Notes: generated from the sequence alone by a model not told the origin. A stretch of DNA of 30,846 nucleotides from UBA7485 sp050945075 (GCA_050945075.1 JBMNSG010000015.1:1-30846), one strand, 5' to 3'. Counted from the stretch's first letter, positions 7,777 through 15,977 are shown. Numbers and translations: made by a program.

Positions 7777-7805
7777 ATTTTAACACAGAGCTTCTCTGTT
7801 ATCAG
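7777..7805 (-). promoter_or_regulatory. Promoter of the DUF815 gene with a palindrome in its spacer
   Basis: The minus strand shows CTGATA (7805-7800, 4/6), a 17-base spacer and TAAAAT (7782-7777), with TGT just before it as an extended -10. The -10 ends 6 bases before the ATG. The spacer contains the palindrome ACAGAG-N3-CTCTGT at 7784-7798, a possible operator. Confidence 0.5.
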
Positions 7806-8176
7806 AGAATATATGTACTGATCATCCGGCAGATTTCAGTGAGGTTATTATTGCCCATAAACTCAAATTTTATCTTTCCTGCCGAAGAAAACCAGAGCTC
7901 AAGCTCACTGTCCAGATCCAGTACACCGGCGGATTCGATTGAAAAACACTGGACCTTGCTGTAAGGCATTGAGGTTAAATCCACTTTTTTGCCAGTAATC
8001 CCCTGGACGTTAGCCGCAATAATCCGCTTATTCGTAAAGACAACACCGTCGCGGAGGGATTTGTAAATCCCGAGCAGTTCCTCATCAGGAATCAGAATCG
8101 CATTGACCATGCGCATGAATCCTGCATCTTTTACAGGCATCATTTTCGTAAAGATTGCATTGGTAAAATCTATCAT
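7802..8176 (-). CDS. Bacterial PH-domain protein
   Basis: A 124-residue single-domain protein matching the bacterial pleckstrin-homology family (bPH_1). The diagnostic core is DGVVFTNKRII, then GITGKKVDL, then PYSKVQCFSIESAG, as beta strands of the PH barrel, with a C-terminal helix (NLTEICRMISTYIL). No signal peptide or membrane segment is seen. Its ATG follows the stop codon of the YjbQ gene directly (TAA-ATG), with GGGAG inside the end of that gene, so translation is coupled. The biological role is unknown; family members are often small cytoplasmic oligomers. Confidence 0.82.
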   Translation of the reverse strand: MIDFTNAIFTKMMPVKDAGFMRMVNAILIPDEELLGIYKSLRDGVVFTNKRIIAANVQGITGKKVDLTSMPYSKVQCFSIESAGVLDLDSELELWFSSAGKIKFEFMGNNNLTEICRMISTYIL

Positions 8177-8572
8177 TTATTCTCCCTCGATCTTGATATA
8201 AAAACGTCTGGTCCTGGGACCGTCAAATTCACAGAAATAAGGGCTCTGCCAGGTTCCCAGCAGCGGTTTACCGTCGGTAATAATGACTGTTTCACTGACA
8301 CCGAATAACGACGACTTGAAATGAGCGGCCGAGTTGCCTTCAAAATGCCGGTATTCGGTAAGTTTGGGAAAGAATTTTTCAAGCGCAGTCACAAGATCCT
8401 GCCTGACGTAAGGATCTCCGTTCTCATTGATGGTAATCGCCGCTGTTGTATGCGGGCAGTAAATCAATGCTGTACCGTTGTTGACCCCGCTCTGTTCGAT
8501 CGCTTCGGCCAGCTGCTTGTGAATGGGGATCATTTCTTCTTTTTGTGTCTTCAGGTGATATTCGAATATCAT
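8177..8572 (-). CDS. YjbQ family protein (UPF0047)
   Basis: A 131-residue protein of the YjbQ/UPF0047 family, annotated in some databases as secondary thiamine-phosphate synthase enzyme, although the physiological role is uncertain. Conserved blocks are present: CPHTTAAITINEN (about 39-51), HFEGNSAAHFKSSLFG (about 76-91) and the C-terminal LGTWQSPYFCEFDGPRTRRF. The conserved histidines are likely to bind a metal or anion. The start has GGAGG 6 bases upstream. It is the first gene of a two-gene unit with the PH-domain protein and has a perfect TATAAT at 8606-8611 upstream. Confidence 0.9.
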   Translation of the reverse strand: MIFEYHLKTQKEEMIPIHKQLAEAIEQSGVNNGTALIYCPHTTAAITINENGDPYVRQDLVTALEKFFPKLTEYRHFEGNSAAHFKSSLFGVSETVIITDGKPLLGTWQSPYFCEFDGPRTRRFYIKIEGE

Positions 8573-8605
8573 GGCTACCTCCGGAAAGTGTTTCTACTAT
8601 TACAA

Positions 8606-8611
8606 ATTATA
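8606..8611 (-). promoter_or_regulatory. -10 box of the yjbQ unit
   Basis: Perfect TATAAT on the minus strand, about 33 bases before the yjbQ ATG. The -35 region is only T-rich, so the promoter is partly supported. Confidence 0.45.
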
Positions 8612-8668
8612 TGCGAACTGGATACGAAAAAAACAGGAAATCCCGTCTGCTTTACTGAAAAAAGCAAG

Positions 8669-8696
8669 AAAAAAAAACGGTTCTCACCGAACCGTT
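8669..8696 (-). terminator. Terminator of the tryptophan operon
   Basis: On the minus strand AACGGTTC, a 5-base loop and GAACCGTT are followed by a run of at least nine T. It lies about 35 bp after the trpA stop codon. Confidence 0.92.
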
Positions 8697-8731
8697 TCAA
8701 TGCTTTGTTTATAGATTCTTCATGCGTGCTA

Positions 8732-9532
8732 TTACGCGCTCTTCTGTTCTCTTCCGGCTGCGCCCGCTTTCATATCAGCGGTATATTCACGGACATGTTC
8801 AGGTGCGTCCTGTTTGTACTGTTCAATGATTCTGACAATCGCAGACCCTGTGATCGCACCATCAGCGGTTTCACAGATTTTTGCTGCCTGTTCCGGTGTA
8901 GAAATACCGAAACCGACTGCCGCCGGTATATCTGACGCACTGCGGATTTCCCGGATGATCGACGGAATATCTGTCGTAATTTCACTTCTGACACCGGTAA
9001 CCCCCATTGAGGAAACCACATATAAAAAGCCATCCGCTTCAGAAGCGATCATGCGAATCCGTTCTTTTGAAGTCGGCGCCACCAGGCTGATCAGACACAT
9101 GCCTTCCGCTCTGGCCGCCTGTCTGAAGGGCGCGCTTTCTTCAAAGGGCAGGTCGGGGATAATCAGACCATCGCCTCCAGCCTCCTGAAGACTTTTCATG
9201 AAACGTTCGGTACCGTACACAAAAACAGGATTGACATAGGTAAGCAGTACAATCGGTACCTGAACACCGTCTTCACGAACTCTGCGGATGATGTCGAAAA
9301 TACCCTCGGTATTCATCCCCGCATTCAATGCCCGGATATCCGCCTGTTCGATTACCGGACCTTCGGCACAGGGATCAGAAAAAGGCACGCCGATTTCAAT
9401 CAGATCCGCTCCGCCGTCTTCAAGCGCTTTGATGCAGGCAACCGTGGTATCTGCATCGGGATCTCCGCCTGTCAGAAAGCCGATAAATGCACCGGGTTCA
9501 GCAAAAGCTCCGGCTATTCTCTCATTCGTCAT
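8732..9532 (-). CDS. trpA: Tryptophan synthase alpha subunit
   Basis: A 266-residue TIM-barrel enzyme that cleaves indole-3-glycerol phosphate to indole and glyceraldehyde 3-phosphate and passes indole to TrpB. The catalytic Glu is in LIEIGVPFSDP. The second catalytic acid, Asp60 of the Salmonella enzyme (in ADGP), is Glu here (CAEGP). The phosphate-binding GFGIST and GSAIV loops are present. The start at 9532 is chosen because AGAGGAG lies upstream, and this start gives the family length; a longer frame to 9634 would add 34 unlikely residues. It overlaps the end of trpB by 11 bp and is the last gene of the operon. Confidence 0.95.
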   Translation of the reverse strand: MTNERIAGAFAEPGAFIGFLTGGDPDADTTVACIKALEDGGADLIEIGVPFSDPCAEGPVIEQADIRALNAGMNTEGIFDIIRRVREDGVQVPIVLLTYVNPVFVYGTERFMKSLQEAGGDGLIIPDLPFEESAPFRQAARAEGMCLISLVAPTSKERIRMIASEADGFLYVVSSMGVTGVRSEITTDIPSIIREIRSASDIPAAVGFGISTPEQAAKICETADGAITGSAIVRIIEQYKQDAPEHVREYTADMKAGAAGREQKSA

Positions 9533-10742
9533 AAAGTTCTTCTCCTCTGTATCGTGCAATAGCCGCGACATCCTTGTCTCCGCGTCCGGAAATGTTGATA
9601 ATGATGTTTTCTTCCGGACTGAAATCACCTGCAATTTTCACAGCATGTGCTACTGCATGCGCACTTTCTATAGCCGGAATAATTCCTTCTGTTTTCGAAA
9701 GCAGCTCAAACGCCTGAACCGCTTCATCATCCGTTACCGGGACGTATTCGGCACGTCCCGATGCAGCCAGGCTGGCATGTTCCGGTCCGATACCCGGGTA
9801 ATCCAGGCCGGCGGAAATCGAATAAACAGGGGCAATCTGACCGGCATCATCCTGACAGAAAAGTGACTTCATTCCGTGGAAAATGCCGACTGAACCGGTT
9901 GTGACCGTGGCCGCTGTATAGGGGGTATCGGCACCGCGGCCTGCCGCTTCGCAGCCGATCAGCCTGACACCTTCGTCCGGAATGAAATTATAAAAAGCAC
10001 CCATGGCATTGGAACCGCCGCCTACACAGGCAATGACGGCTGCTGGCAGCCTGCCTTCCTTTTCGAGGATCTGCTGTCTGGCTTCACGGCTGATCACACT
10101 CTGGAAATCGCGTACCATTTCCGGGAACGGCGCCGGGCCCATCACCGATCCAATCAGGTAATGCGTATCTGAAACCCGTCTGGTCCATTCGCGCATGGCT
10201 TCATTGACAGCATCCTTGAGCGTGGCTGTACCGGAATCCACCGGGTGTACCTTTGCGCCCAGCAGCTCCATACGGTAAACATTCAGTGCCTGTCGTTTGG
10301 TATCTTCACGGCCCATATAGACATCACAGTCCATACCCAGATAAGCCGCGACAGTAGCCGTGGCCACCCCGTGCTGGCCGGCTCCGGTTTCTGCGATGAG
10401 CCGGGTTTTCCCGAGCCGCTTTGCCAGCAGCGCCTGTCCCAGAACATTGTTGATTTTATGGGAACCGGTATGATTGAGATCTTCCCGCTTCAAATATATT
10501 TTCGCACCGCCCAGTTTATGGGTCAGGCGTTCTGCATAGGTCAAAAGCGAAGGCCGGCCCGCGTATTCATTGAGCATCTTCGTAAGCTCTGCCTGAAATT
10601 CAGGATCCTGCTTGTAATAACGGTAGGCGTGCTCAAGCTCGATGACCGCACTCATCAGTGTTTCCGGAATATAACGTCCGCCGAACTCGCCGAAACGTCC
10701 CGGATCAAGCGTGTTTTCGCTGATATTTAAAGGTGTTTCCAA
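9522..10742 (-). CDS. trpB: Tryptophan synthase beta subunit
   Basis: A 406-residue PLP enzyme that condenses indole with serine. It shows the PLP lysine motif HTGSHKINN, the catalytic-glutamate region AETGAGQHG, and the phosphate cup GGGSNAMGAF. It is a TrpB1-type protein, not the longer TrpB2. The start is TTG at 10742, with AGGAG about 10 bases upstream; no in-frame ATG fits. The first residues overlap the 3' end of trpF by 38 bp, which points to translational coupling. It overlaps trpA by 11 bp. Confidence 0.96.
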   Translation of the reverse strand: METPLNISENTLDPGRFGEFGGRYIPETLMSAVIELEHAYRYYKQDPEFQAELTKMLNEYAGRPSLLTYAERLTHKLGGAKIYLKREDLNHTGSHKINNVLGQALLAKRLGKTRLIAETGAGQHGVATATVAAYLGMDCDVYMGREDTKRQALNVYRMELLGAKVHPVDSGTATLKDAVNEAMREWTRRVSDTHYLIGSVMGPAPFPEMVRDFQSVISREARQQILEKEGRLPAAVIACVGGGSNAMGAFYNFIPDEGVRLIGCEAAGRGADTPYTAATVTTGSVGIFHGMKSLFCQDDAGQIAPVYSISAGLDYPGIGPEHASLAASGRAEYVPVTDDEAVQAFELLSKTEGIIPAIESAHAVAHAVKIAGDFSPEENIIINISGRGDKDVAAIARYRGEELYDE

Positions 10743-11511
10743 TTTTGATAATCTCCTGTATTTTAATCGGATCTTTCAGGCCATCCGTTTCTGCCCCGCT
10801 GCTCAGATCGTATCCGGCCGGCTTATTTTTATCGGACCGGTTCTCTTTCCGGCAATCCGGATCTGTAAAGTAATTTTCCGCTTCTTCAAGGTTCACAGTA
10901 TTCAGTCCACCAGCCAGCAGAAACTCCCGCTTTGTGGTGATCTGCTCCCATGAAAAGCCTGTTCCGCTGCCGGGTACCCCGGAATCCAGCAGTACCAGAT
11001 CTGCTGCCGAATCATTAATCAGGCCAGCCGGCTGAGGCATTCTGAAAGCACGAATGACGTAAATACCGGCCTGCTGAAGGACCCGGATCAGTTCGTTGCT
11101 TTCATTACCGTGAAGCTGGACCAGATCGAGTCCTGCTGCAGTTACCGTCCTGATGATTTCATCTGCATCTGCATTGACAAAAACCCCTGCTGCCAGCACA
11201 TCATCGTACAGCTGCTGTGCAAGCAGCGCAGCCTGTTCCGGCGTAACCCGGCGTCTGCTTTCTGCAAATACGAAACCGGCGATATCGGCTCCTGAATTGA
11301 CTGCTTCGACATCTTCTGCTCTGCTCAGACCGCATATTTTGATCAGCGGTCTGTTCTTCTCTGCCAGCAGAGCCGCAGTCTGTATCCTCGTTCTGCGTTT
11401 TCGTCTGTTGTTTTCTGAACTGTTTTCCTGACAGTTCTCCGCCTGTTGACGCAGGCCTTGTTCAACCCCGCCATCAGCCGGGGCATTCTCATTTCGCGGC
11501 TTCTGTTTCAT
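10705..11511 (-). CDS. trpF: Phosphoribosylanthranilate isomerase with N-terminal extension
   Basis: A 268-residue protein; the TrpF barrel that isomerises phosphoribosylanthranilate occupies residues about 54-268. Its catalytic Cys is in IKICG (Cys60) and a catalytic Asp in LVLLDSG. The phosphate-binding end reads LAGGLNTVN and DLSSGAETDG. Residues 1-53 form a charged, low-complexity tail rich in Asn, Gln, Glu and Arg that has no counterpart in the roughly 200-residue family norm. A short hydrophilic insert (about TDPDCRKENRSDKNK) precedes the DLSSG block. The start overlaps the trpC stop as ATGA, so coupling supports it, although a later non-ATG start cannot be excluded. The tail's role is unknown. 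Confidence 0.9.
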   Translation of the reverse strand: MKQKPRNENAPADGGVEQGLRQQAENCQENSSENNRRKRRTRIQTAALLAEKNRPLIKICGLSRAEDVEAVNSGADIAGFVFAESRRRVTPEQAALLAQQLYDDVLAAGVFVNADADEIIRTVTAAGLDLVQLHGNESNELIRVLQQAGIYVIRAFRMPQPAGLINDSAADLVLLDSGVPGSGTGFSWEQITTKREFLLAGGLNTVNLEEAENYFTDPDCRKENRSDKNKPAGYDLSSGAETDGLKDPIKIQEIIKIGNTFKYQRKHA

Positions 11512-12326
11512 ACTGCCTGTGCCAGATCTTCCCGGTTCAGCAGTTCCCCGAGTTCTCCGACAATATCATCCGCCGTCATCAGGCTTTCACCGACCAGAAC
11601 CGCACCGGCTCCGGCTTCTTCCATCGTCCTGACATCTGCGGGTGTCCTGATTCCAGATTCCGAGACAAAAACAGCACCGCCGGGAATTTCATCGGTAAGC
11701 CGTACCGAAGTCTGAAGATCAACCGAAAAATCCGAAAGATCGCGGTTGTTAATGCCGATGACTCTGGCCCCGGCTTCTGCTGCACGTCTGATTTCTCCGG
11801 CATTATGGGTTTCCACCAGTGCCGACATCGCCAGAGCGTCCGCAGTCCCGATCATGGTTTTCAGCTCGTCATCTGTCAAAATTCCTGCGATTAACAGTAC
11901 CGCATCCGCGCCGCAGGCAGCTGCTTCGTAAATCTGATAGGGATCAACCGTAAAATCCTTGCGCAGAACGGGAAGATCGGTGTGGGCACAGACATCCTTG
12001 AGAATATCCAGACTGCCCAGAAAATGGTCCGGCTCGGTCAGACAGCTGACGCAGGAAGCGCCGCCTTCTTCATAACGGGACAGGATGTCCAGGTATTCGA
12101 ATTCTTCCGAAATCAGGCCCTTGCTGGGGGACGCCTTCTTGAGTTCTGCAATAATTCCGGTTCCGGGCTGAGCCAGCGTCTTTTCAAAGATCCAGCCCCT
12201 TCCTGCCCGCCGTTTTTCAAGCGATGCAAGGACGGCACGATGCCGGATCTCTTCATCACTGACTGTCTTCCTGGCTGCAGCCACCCGCTGTCCGGATTCT
12301 TCTGCAAGTTTTATTAGAATATTCAT
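11508..12326 (-). CDS. trpC: Indole-3-glycerol phosphate synthase
   Basis: A 272-residue TIM-barrel enzyme that closes the indole ring from carboxyphenylaminodeoxyribulose phosphate. The catalytic lysine is in IIAELKKASPSKG, the second in LPVLRKDF. Other family blocks are VLLIAGIL, VIGINNRDL, FVSESGI and VLVGESLM. Length is normal. The gene starts inside the stop of trpGD (ATGA overlap) and ends inside the start of trpF (ATGA), so the three are tightly coupled. It is a separate gene from trpF, unlike the trpCF fusion of enteric bacteria. Confidence 0.96.
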   Translation of the reverse strand: MNILIKLAEESGQRVAAARKTVSDEEIRHRAVLASLEKRRAGRGWIFEKTLAQPGTGIIAELKKASPSKGLISEEFEYLDILSRYEEGGASCVSCLTEPDHFLGSLDILKDVCAHTDLPVLRKDFTVDPYQIYEAAACGADAVLLIAGILTDDELKTMIGTADALAMSALVETHNAGEIRRAAEAGARVIGINNRDLSDFSVDLQTSVRLTDEIPGGAVFVSESGIRTPADVRTMEEAGAGAVLVGESLMTADDIVGELGELLNREDLAQAV

Positions 12327-14122
12327 GCGCTTTTTCTTTCTTCGTTACCCAGCTTTACTGATGTCGCAGAAGCCTGATCCAGTTTTTCAGCTGCCTTACC
12401 GGAATCAATAACCGCTTCTGCCATTCTGACTCCTGCTTCGATGGTATCTGCTGCACCTGCCAGCATTAATGCGGCACCTGCATTCATGCAGACGATGTCG
12501 CGCTGAGGACCCTGTTTTCCATCAAAAACATCGCGGATGATGCGTGCATTGTCCTGAGCATCTTTTCCCTGGATTTCAGGAAGGCTGCAGCGCTGATATC
12601 CGAAATCCTCCGGTCTGATTGTCAGGCGTGTCAGTTTTTCTCCTTCGATCAGGCAGGCGCTGGTGTCTGCAGTATTGGAAATTTCATCAAGGCCGTCACA
12701 GCCATGAACGACAAGTCCGTGTGTAACGCCGAGCTTCTGCAGTGCTTCTGCCATGGGCATGATCAGTTCTTCGGAATAGACACCCAGCAGCTGACGGGTG
12801 GCACCGGCCGGATTGGCAAGAGGTCCCAGAATATTGAACACAGTCGGTACCGCCAGCTGTTTTCTGACACCGGCTGCATTTTTCATTGCCTTGTGATAAA
12901 CCGGAGCAAACATGAAGCAGAAACCTGTCTGATTGAGCATCTGGCTGTTTTCTTCTGCACCCAGGGTTATGTCGAACCCGAGCGCTTCCAGACAGTCGGC
13001 TGCGCCTGACCGGGATGAAACGCTGCGATTGCCATGCTTGGCCGCTTTTACGCCGGCTGCTGCGCAGACAATGGCGCTTGCTGTCGATATATTAAAGGTT
13101 CCGGTACGATCTCCTCCGGTCCCGACAATTTCAAGTGTTTCACCCGCTGTATTCAATGGAACAGCACAGCTTCTCATGACATCGGCACAAGCCGCAATTT
13201 CCGATGGTGTTTCACCCTTGATGGATAAGGCTGTCAGAAAAGCCGCAGTCTGGGCTTCGGTGGCCTGCCCCTCCATGATTTCTGAAAAAGCTTTCTTTGC
13301 TTCTGTATCATCCAGATTTTTGCCTGCTATTAAATCCTTTAAAGCTGCTACTACATTTGATTCCATTTTCTGTCTCCGTTGTTCACCGTCTGTCGGCGTA
13401 TGCTCTGTATGTTTATCTGCTGTCTGTCCGTTTAAAGCACTGTTATCTGCTATATGATGATCTGACGTCTTATTCTCTGCGCCGCTTTTGCCTGCGGCTT
13501 CATTAACCGCGATGTTTCCATTTGCCTGTCTGCTGCATTCCGTCTGACTTTTATTCATACTGACTATATTCAGAAAATTTTCAAGAATTTGCGCACCCTT
13601 TGGTGTCAGGATGGATTCGGGATGAAACTGCAGTCCGTATACCGGATAATCCTGATGTTCAATCCCCATTATTTCGCCATCTTCGTCGGCAATGACCTTC
13701 AGGCATTCAGGAAGCTTTGCCGGTTCCGCTTCCAGTGAATGGTAGCGCGCACCTTCGATCACTTCCGGGAGACCGTCAAACAGAACTGACTGATGCAGCC
13801 GGATCTGTCCTGCTTTTCCGTGCATCAGATGTACTGCCTTGATTGTGTTTCCGCCAAACACTTCGTTAATTGCCTGATGACCCAGGCAGATTCCCAGGAC
13901 CGGGCAGATACCGGTAAAATGACGGATCATTTCTTTTGAAACACCTGCCTGTGAAGGTCTTCCGGGTCCGGGGGAAATCACCAGACCGTCCGGATGCATG
14001 GCTTCGAGTTCGTCAGGACTGATCCTGTCGTTTCTGAACACCTGGATTTCAGCTCCGGTTTCTGCCAGCATCTGGACAAGATTATAAGTAAAGCTGTCGT
14101 AATTATCGATTACCGCTATCAT
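12323..14122 (-). CDS. trpGD: Fused anthranilate synthase glutaminase and anthranilate phosphoribosyltransferase
   Basis: A 599-residue bifunctional protein. Residues 1-187 are a class I glutamine amidotransferase that feeds ammonia to TrpE: Cys79 in GICLGHQ, with His167 and Glu169 in QFHPES. Residues about 253-599 are anthranilate phosphoribosyltransferase, with EIVGTGGDRTGTFNIST (PRPP site) and KHGNRSVSSRSGAAD. Between them lies a 65-residue hydrophilic linker. The TrpG-TrpD fusion resembles that of enteric bacteria but the linker is much longer. Met253 is preceded by a GGAG site with 7-base spacing (13364-13377), so free TrpD could also be made. The gene overlaps trpE by 4 bp at its start and trpC by 4 bp at its end. 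Confidence 0.95.
   Translation of the reverse strand: MIAVIDNYDSFTYNLVQMLAETGAEIQVFRNDRISPDELEAMHPDGLVISPGPGRPSQAGVSKEMIRHFTGICPVLGICLGHQAINEVFGGNTIKAVHLMHGKAGQIRLHQSVLFDGLPEVIEGARYHSLEAEPAKLPECLKVIADEDGEIMGIEHQDYPVYGLQFHPESILTPKGAQILENFLNIVSMNKSQTECSRQANGNIAVNEAAGKSGAENKTSDHHIADNSALNGQTADKHTEHTPTDGEQRRQKMESNVVAALKDLIAGKNLDDTEAKKAFSEIMEGQATEAQTAAFLTALSIKGETPSEIAACADVMRSCAVPLNTAGETLEIVGTGGDRTGTFNISTASAIVCAAAGVKAAKHGNRSVSSRSGAADCLEALGFDITLGAEENSQMLNQTGFCFMFAPVYHKAMKNAAGVRKQLAVPTVFNILGPLANPAGATRQLLGVYSEELIMPMAEALQKLGVTHGLVVHGCDGLDEISNTADTSACLIEGEKLTRLTIRPEDFGYQRCSLPEIQGKDAQDNARIIRDVFDGKQGPQRDIVCMNAGAALMLAGAADTIEAGVRMAEAVIDSGKAAEKLDQASATSVKLGNEERKSA
13364..13377 (-). promoter_or_regulatory. Internal SD site and ATG at the TrpD module
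   Basis: Within trpGD the minus strand has GGAG (13377-13374), 7 bases, then ATG (13366-13364) in frame. That ATG is the first codon of a normal-length TrpD (347 residues). It looks like a retained translation start of a formerly separate trpD gene. Confidence 0.6.
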
Positions 14123-15585
14123 GATACAGCCTCCATCGCACTGAGAACTGCCTGTGCTTTATGTCTGGTTTCCATATATTCTGTCTGCGGATCGCTGTCT
14201 GCCACGACACCGCCGCCTGACTGGATAATAACCGACTGATTCTTTCTGAATGCTGTCCGGATCGCGATACACATATCCATGTTGCCGTTGGTTCCAATGT
14301 AACCGGCACTGCCTCCGTAAAGACCGCGTTTTTCGTCTTCCAGCTCTTCGATAATTTCACAGGCTCTGATCTTCGGGGCACCAGACAGGGTTCCGGCCGG
14401 CAGTAGTGAAGACAGGGCATCCATTGAAGTCATTCCATCTTTAATCTGCCCGGTAACACCAGTGCACAAATGCATTACGTTGCGGAACTTTCTGATATTC
14501 AGATAATCGCGAACCCGCACACTGCCGGTACAGGCGATTTTACCAATGTCATTCCGTGCCAGATCGACCAGCATATTGTGTTCTGCCAGTTCTTTGGGAT
14601 CTTCCAGCAGTTCTGCTTCCAGTTCATGGTCCTGCTGTTCGTCTTTTCCTCTTGGCCGGGTACCGGCAATGGGAACGGTCAGAAGCTGTGAACCTGTTTT
14701 CCTGAGCAGCGTTTCCGGTGAAGATCCTGCCGCTTCAAAATCTCCGAAGTTCAGGTAATACATATATGGTGACGGGTTGCTCTGACGCAGCTGTTCATAT
14801 ACAGGAAACAGCGAACATCCTTTTTCGGCAGCCGCCCTCATTCTGTTAGACGGTACCACCTGGAAAATATCACCTTCGCGAATATAGGCTTTGGCCTGTT
14901 CCACTTTACTGCTGTAGGCTTCACAGCTCAGTCCGGTGTGGACGGGACCGGTTAATGTTCGCAAGCCGTCATCTTCCCGATTTTCCATGATCCGTGAATA
15001 ACTGTCATTTAAAAGCGAAACTGCCTGCCCGTAGCTACCTTCCGGAATGTCTGCCGGAACTGCAGTCATGATATAGAGCTTTTCAAAAACCCTGTCAAAA
15101 GCATAAACCGTTTTGAAAAACATCAGGTCGGCATCGTTGAATTCATCCGGATTTGGATTGTTCATCTTTAAAACCGGTTCGCTGTACTTGTAGAAGTCAT
15201 AAGCGAAGGCACCGGCAAATCCGCCGGTAAAAGGAGGAAGACCCGGGAGATCCGGGCTCTTGTTTTCTTCGAGAATGCTGTCAATCAGCGAAGCAGGATC
15301 TTCACATTCAATTTCCTTCTGTTGTTCTTTCCCGCTGATTACTGCTTTTCCGTTTAAGATCCGGAGCGTCATTTCCGGGTCGCTTCCGAGATAGGAAAAA
15401 CGACCATTGAGCATTTTGTCGGTACAGTCTGCAGATTCCAGCAGAAAGACCGGTTTGGTCGTTCCCAGGCGTCTGGCTGCTTCACTTGCTGAGAAATCTG
15501 GTAATTCTGTTTCCAGAATAACCGGTACCGTTTGATATCCGCGTCCCAGTTCTTTTGTTTGTTGTTCGTTATACAGGATTTTCAT
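14119..15585 (-). CDS. trpE: Anthranilate synthase component I
   Basis: A 488-residue chorismate-binding enzyme that makes anthranilate from chorismate and ammonia supplied by TrpG. The LLES motif of the tryptophan feedback site is near residue 49. The chorismate core shows GDIFQVVPSNR, AGSSPETLL, PIAGTRPRG, LAEHNMLVDLARNDIG, LPAGTLSGAPKIRA and IQSGGGVVADSDP. These mark TrpE rather than isochorismate or 4-amino-4-deoxychorismate synthase. The SD is GGAGAG just before ATG. It is the first gene of the operon and lies about 60 bp after the T-box terminator, so its transcription is set by tRNA-Trp charging. It overlaps trpGD by 4 bp. Confidence 0.97.
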   Translation of the reverse strand: MKILYNEQQTKELGRGYQTVPVILETELPDFSASEAARRLGTTKPVFLLESADCTDKMLNGRFSYLGSDPEMTLRILNGKAVISGKEQQKEIECEDPASLIDSILEENKSPDLPGLPPFTGGFAGAFAYDFYKYSEPVLKMNNPNPDEFNDADLMFFKTVYAFDRVFEKLYIMTAVPADIPEGSYGQAVSLLNDSYSRIMENREDDGLRTLTGPVHTGLSCEAYSSKVEQAKAYIREGDIFQVVPSNRMRAAAEKGCSLFPVYEQLRQSNPSPYMYYLNFGDFEAAGSSPETLLRKTGSQLLTVPIAGTRPRGKDEQQDHELEAELLEDPKELAEHNMLVDLARNDIGKIACTGSVRVRDYLNIRKFRNVMHLCTGVTGQIKDGMTSMDALSSLLPAGTLSGAPKIRACEIIEELEDEKRGLYGGSAGYIGTNGNMDMCIAIRTAFRKNQSVIIQSGGGVVADSDPQTEYMETRHKAQAVLSAMEAVS

Positions 15586-15644
15586 TTTCTCTCCGTTTTA
15601 ACTGAATTCAGATACTGCATGAATCTGTCTTGATATCAGGCAAT

Positions 15645-15682
15645 AAAAAAACCCGCCCTTTATTCAGAAATAAAGGACGAGT
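15645..15682 (-). terminator. T-box-controlled terminator before trpE
   Basis: On the minus strand a 14-bp hairpin with arms at 15682-15669 and 15664-15651 and a 4-base loop is followed by seven T. Its 5' arm carries CGTCCTTT, which can instead pair with the T-box sequence to form the antiterminator. Confidence 0.9.
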
Positions 15683-15970
15683 TATGATTTCAGTCTCACC
15701 GGATCAAAAAGATCCGAAAACCCGCGTTGCCACCTTTTTTCGTACTTAAATAGTACGCACTCTGCAGCAGTCTATCAACTGCCTCTTCTGTAACGCTGAA
15801 GCCGCGTCGTGGAGTAATAGGGAAATTCCCGTTCACCACGCCCTCGGTGATCCATTTGACACACTGCGTTCGGTCCGGTTCTCATCATCCCGGTCTCTCT
15901 GTACGTGCACGTTATGCCGTTATCTTCACCTCACTGGTTTGTAGGGCTGTATTCGGTTGTCGTATTGCTT
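15645..15970 (-). promoter_or_regulatory. tRNA-Trp T-box riboswitch of the trp operon
   Basis: A full T-box leader on the minus strand. Stem I contains the AGAGAG box followed by the distal loop signature GGATGATGAGAACC. The specifier codon is best read as UGG (15854-15852), followed by A and by UCACC, which pairs with GGUGA (15930-15926) at the foot of the specifier loop. The T-box consensus AAGGUGGCAACGCGG lies at about 15737-15722; its bulge UGGC (15732-15729) would pair with a tRNA 3' end GCCA, and bacterial tRNA-Trp has G73. Uncharged tRNA-Trp should therefore stabilise the antiterminator and turn on trpE-A. Codon and discriminator agree, which makes Trp specificity solid. Confidence 0.93.
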
Positions 15971-15977
15971 GGTTATT

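Noticed and set aside
8321..8935. A 204-codon plus-strand open frame across yjbQ and trpA
   Set aside because: It crosses two real genes and the trp terminator on the opposite strand and has no homology signal.
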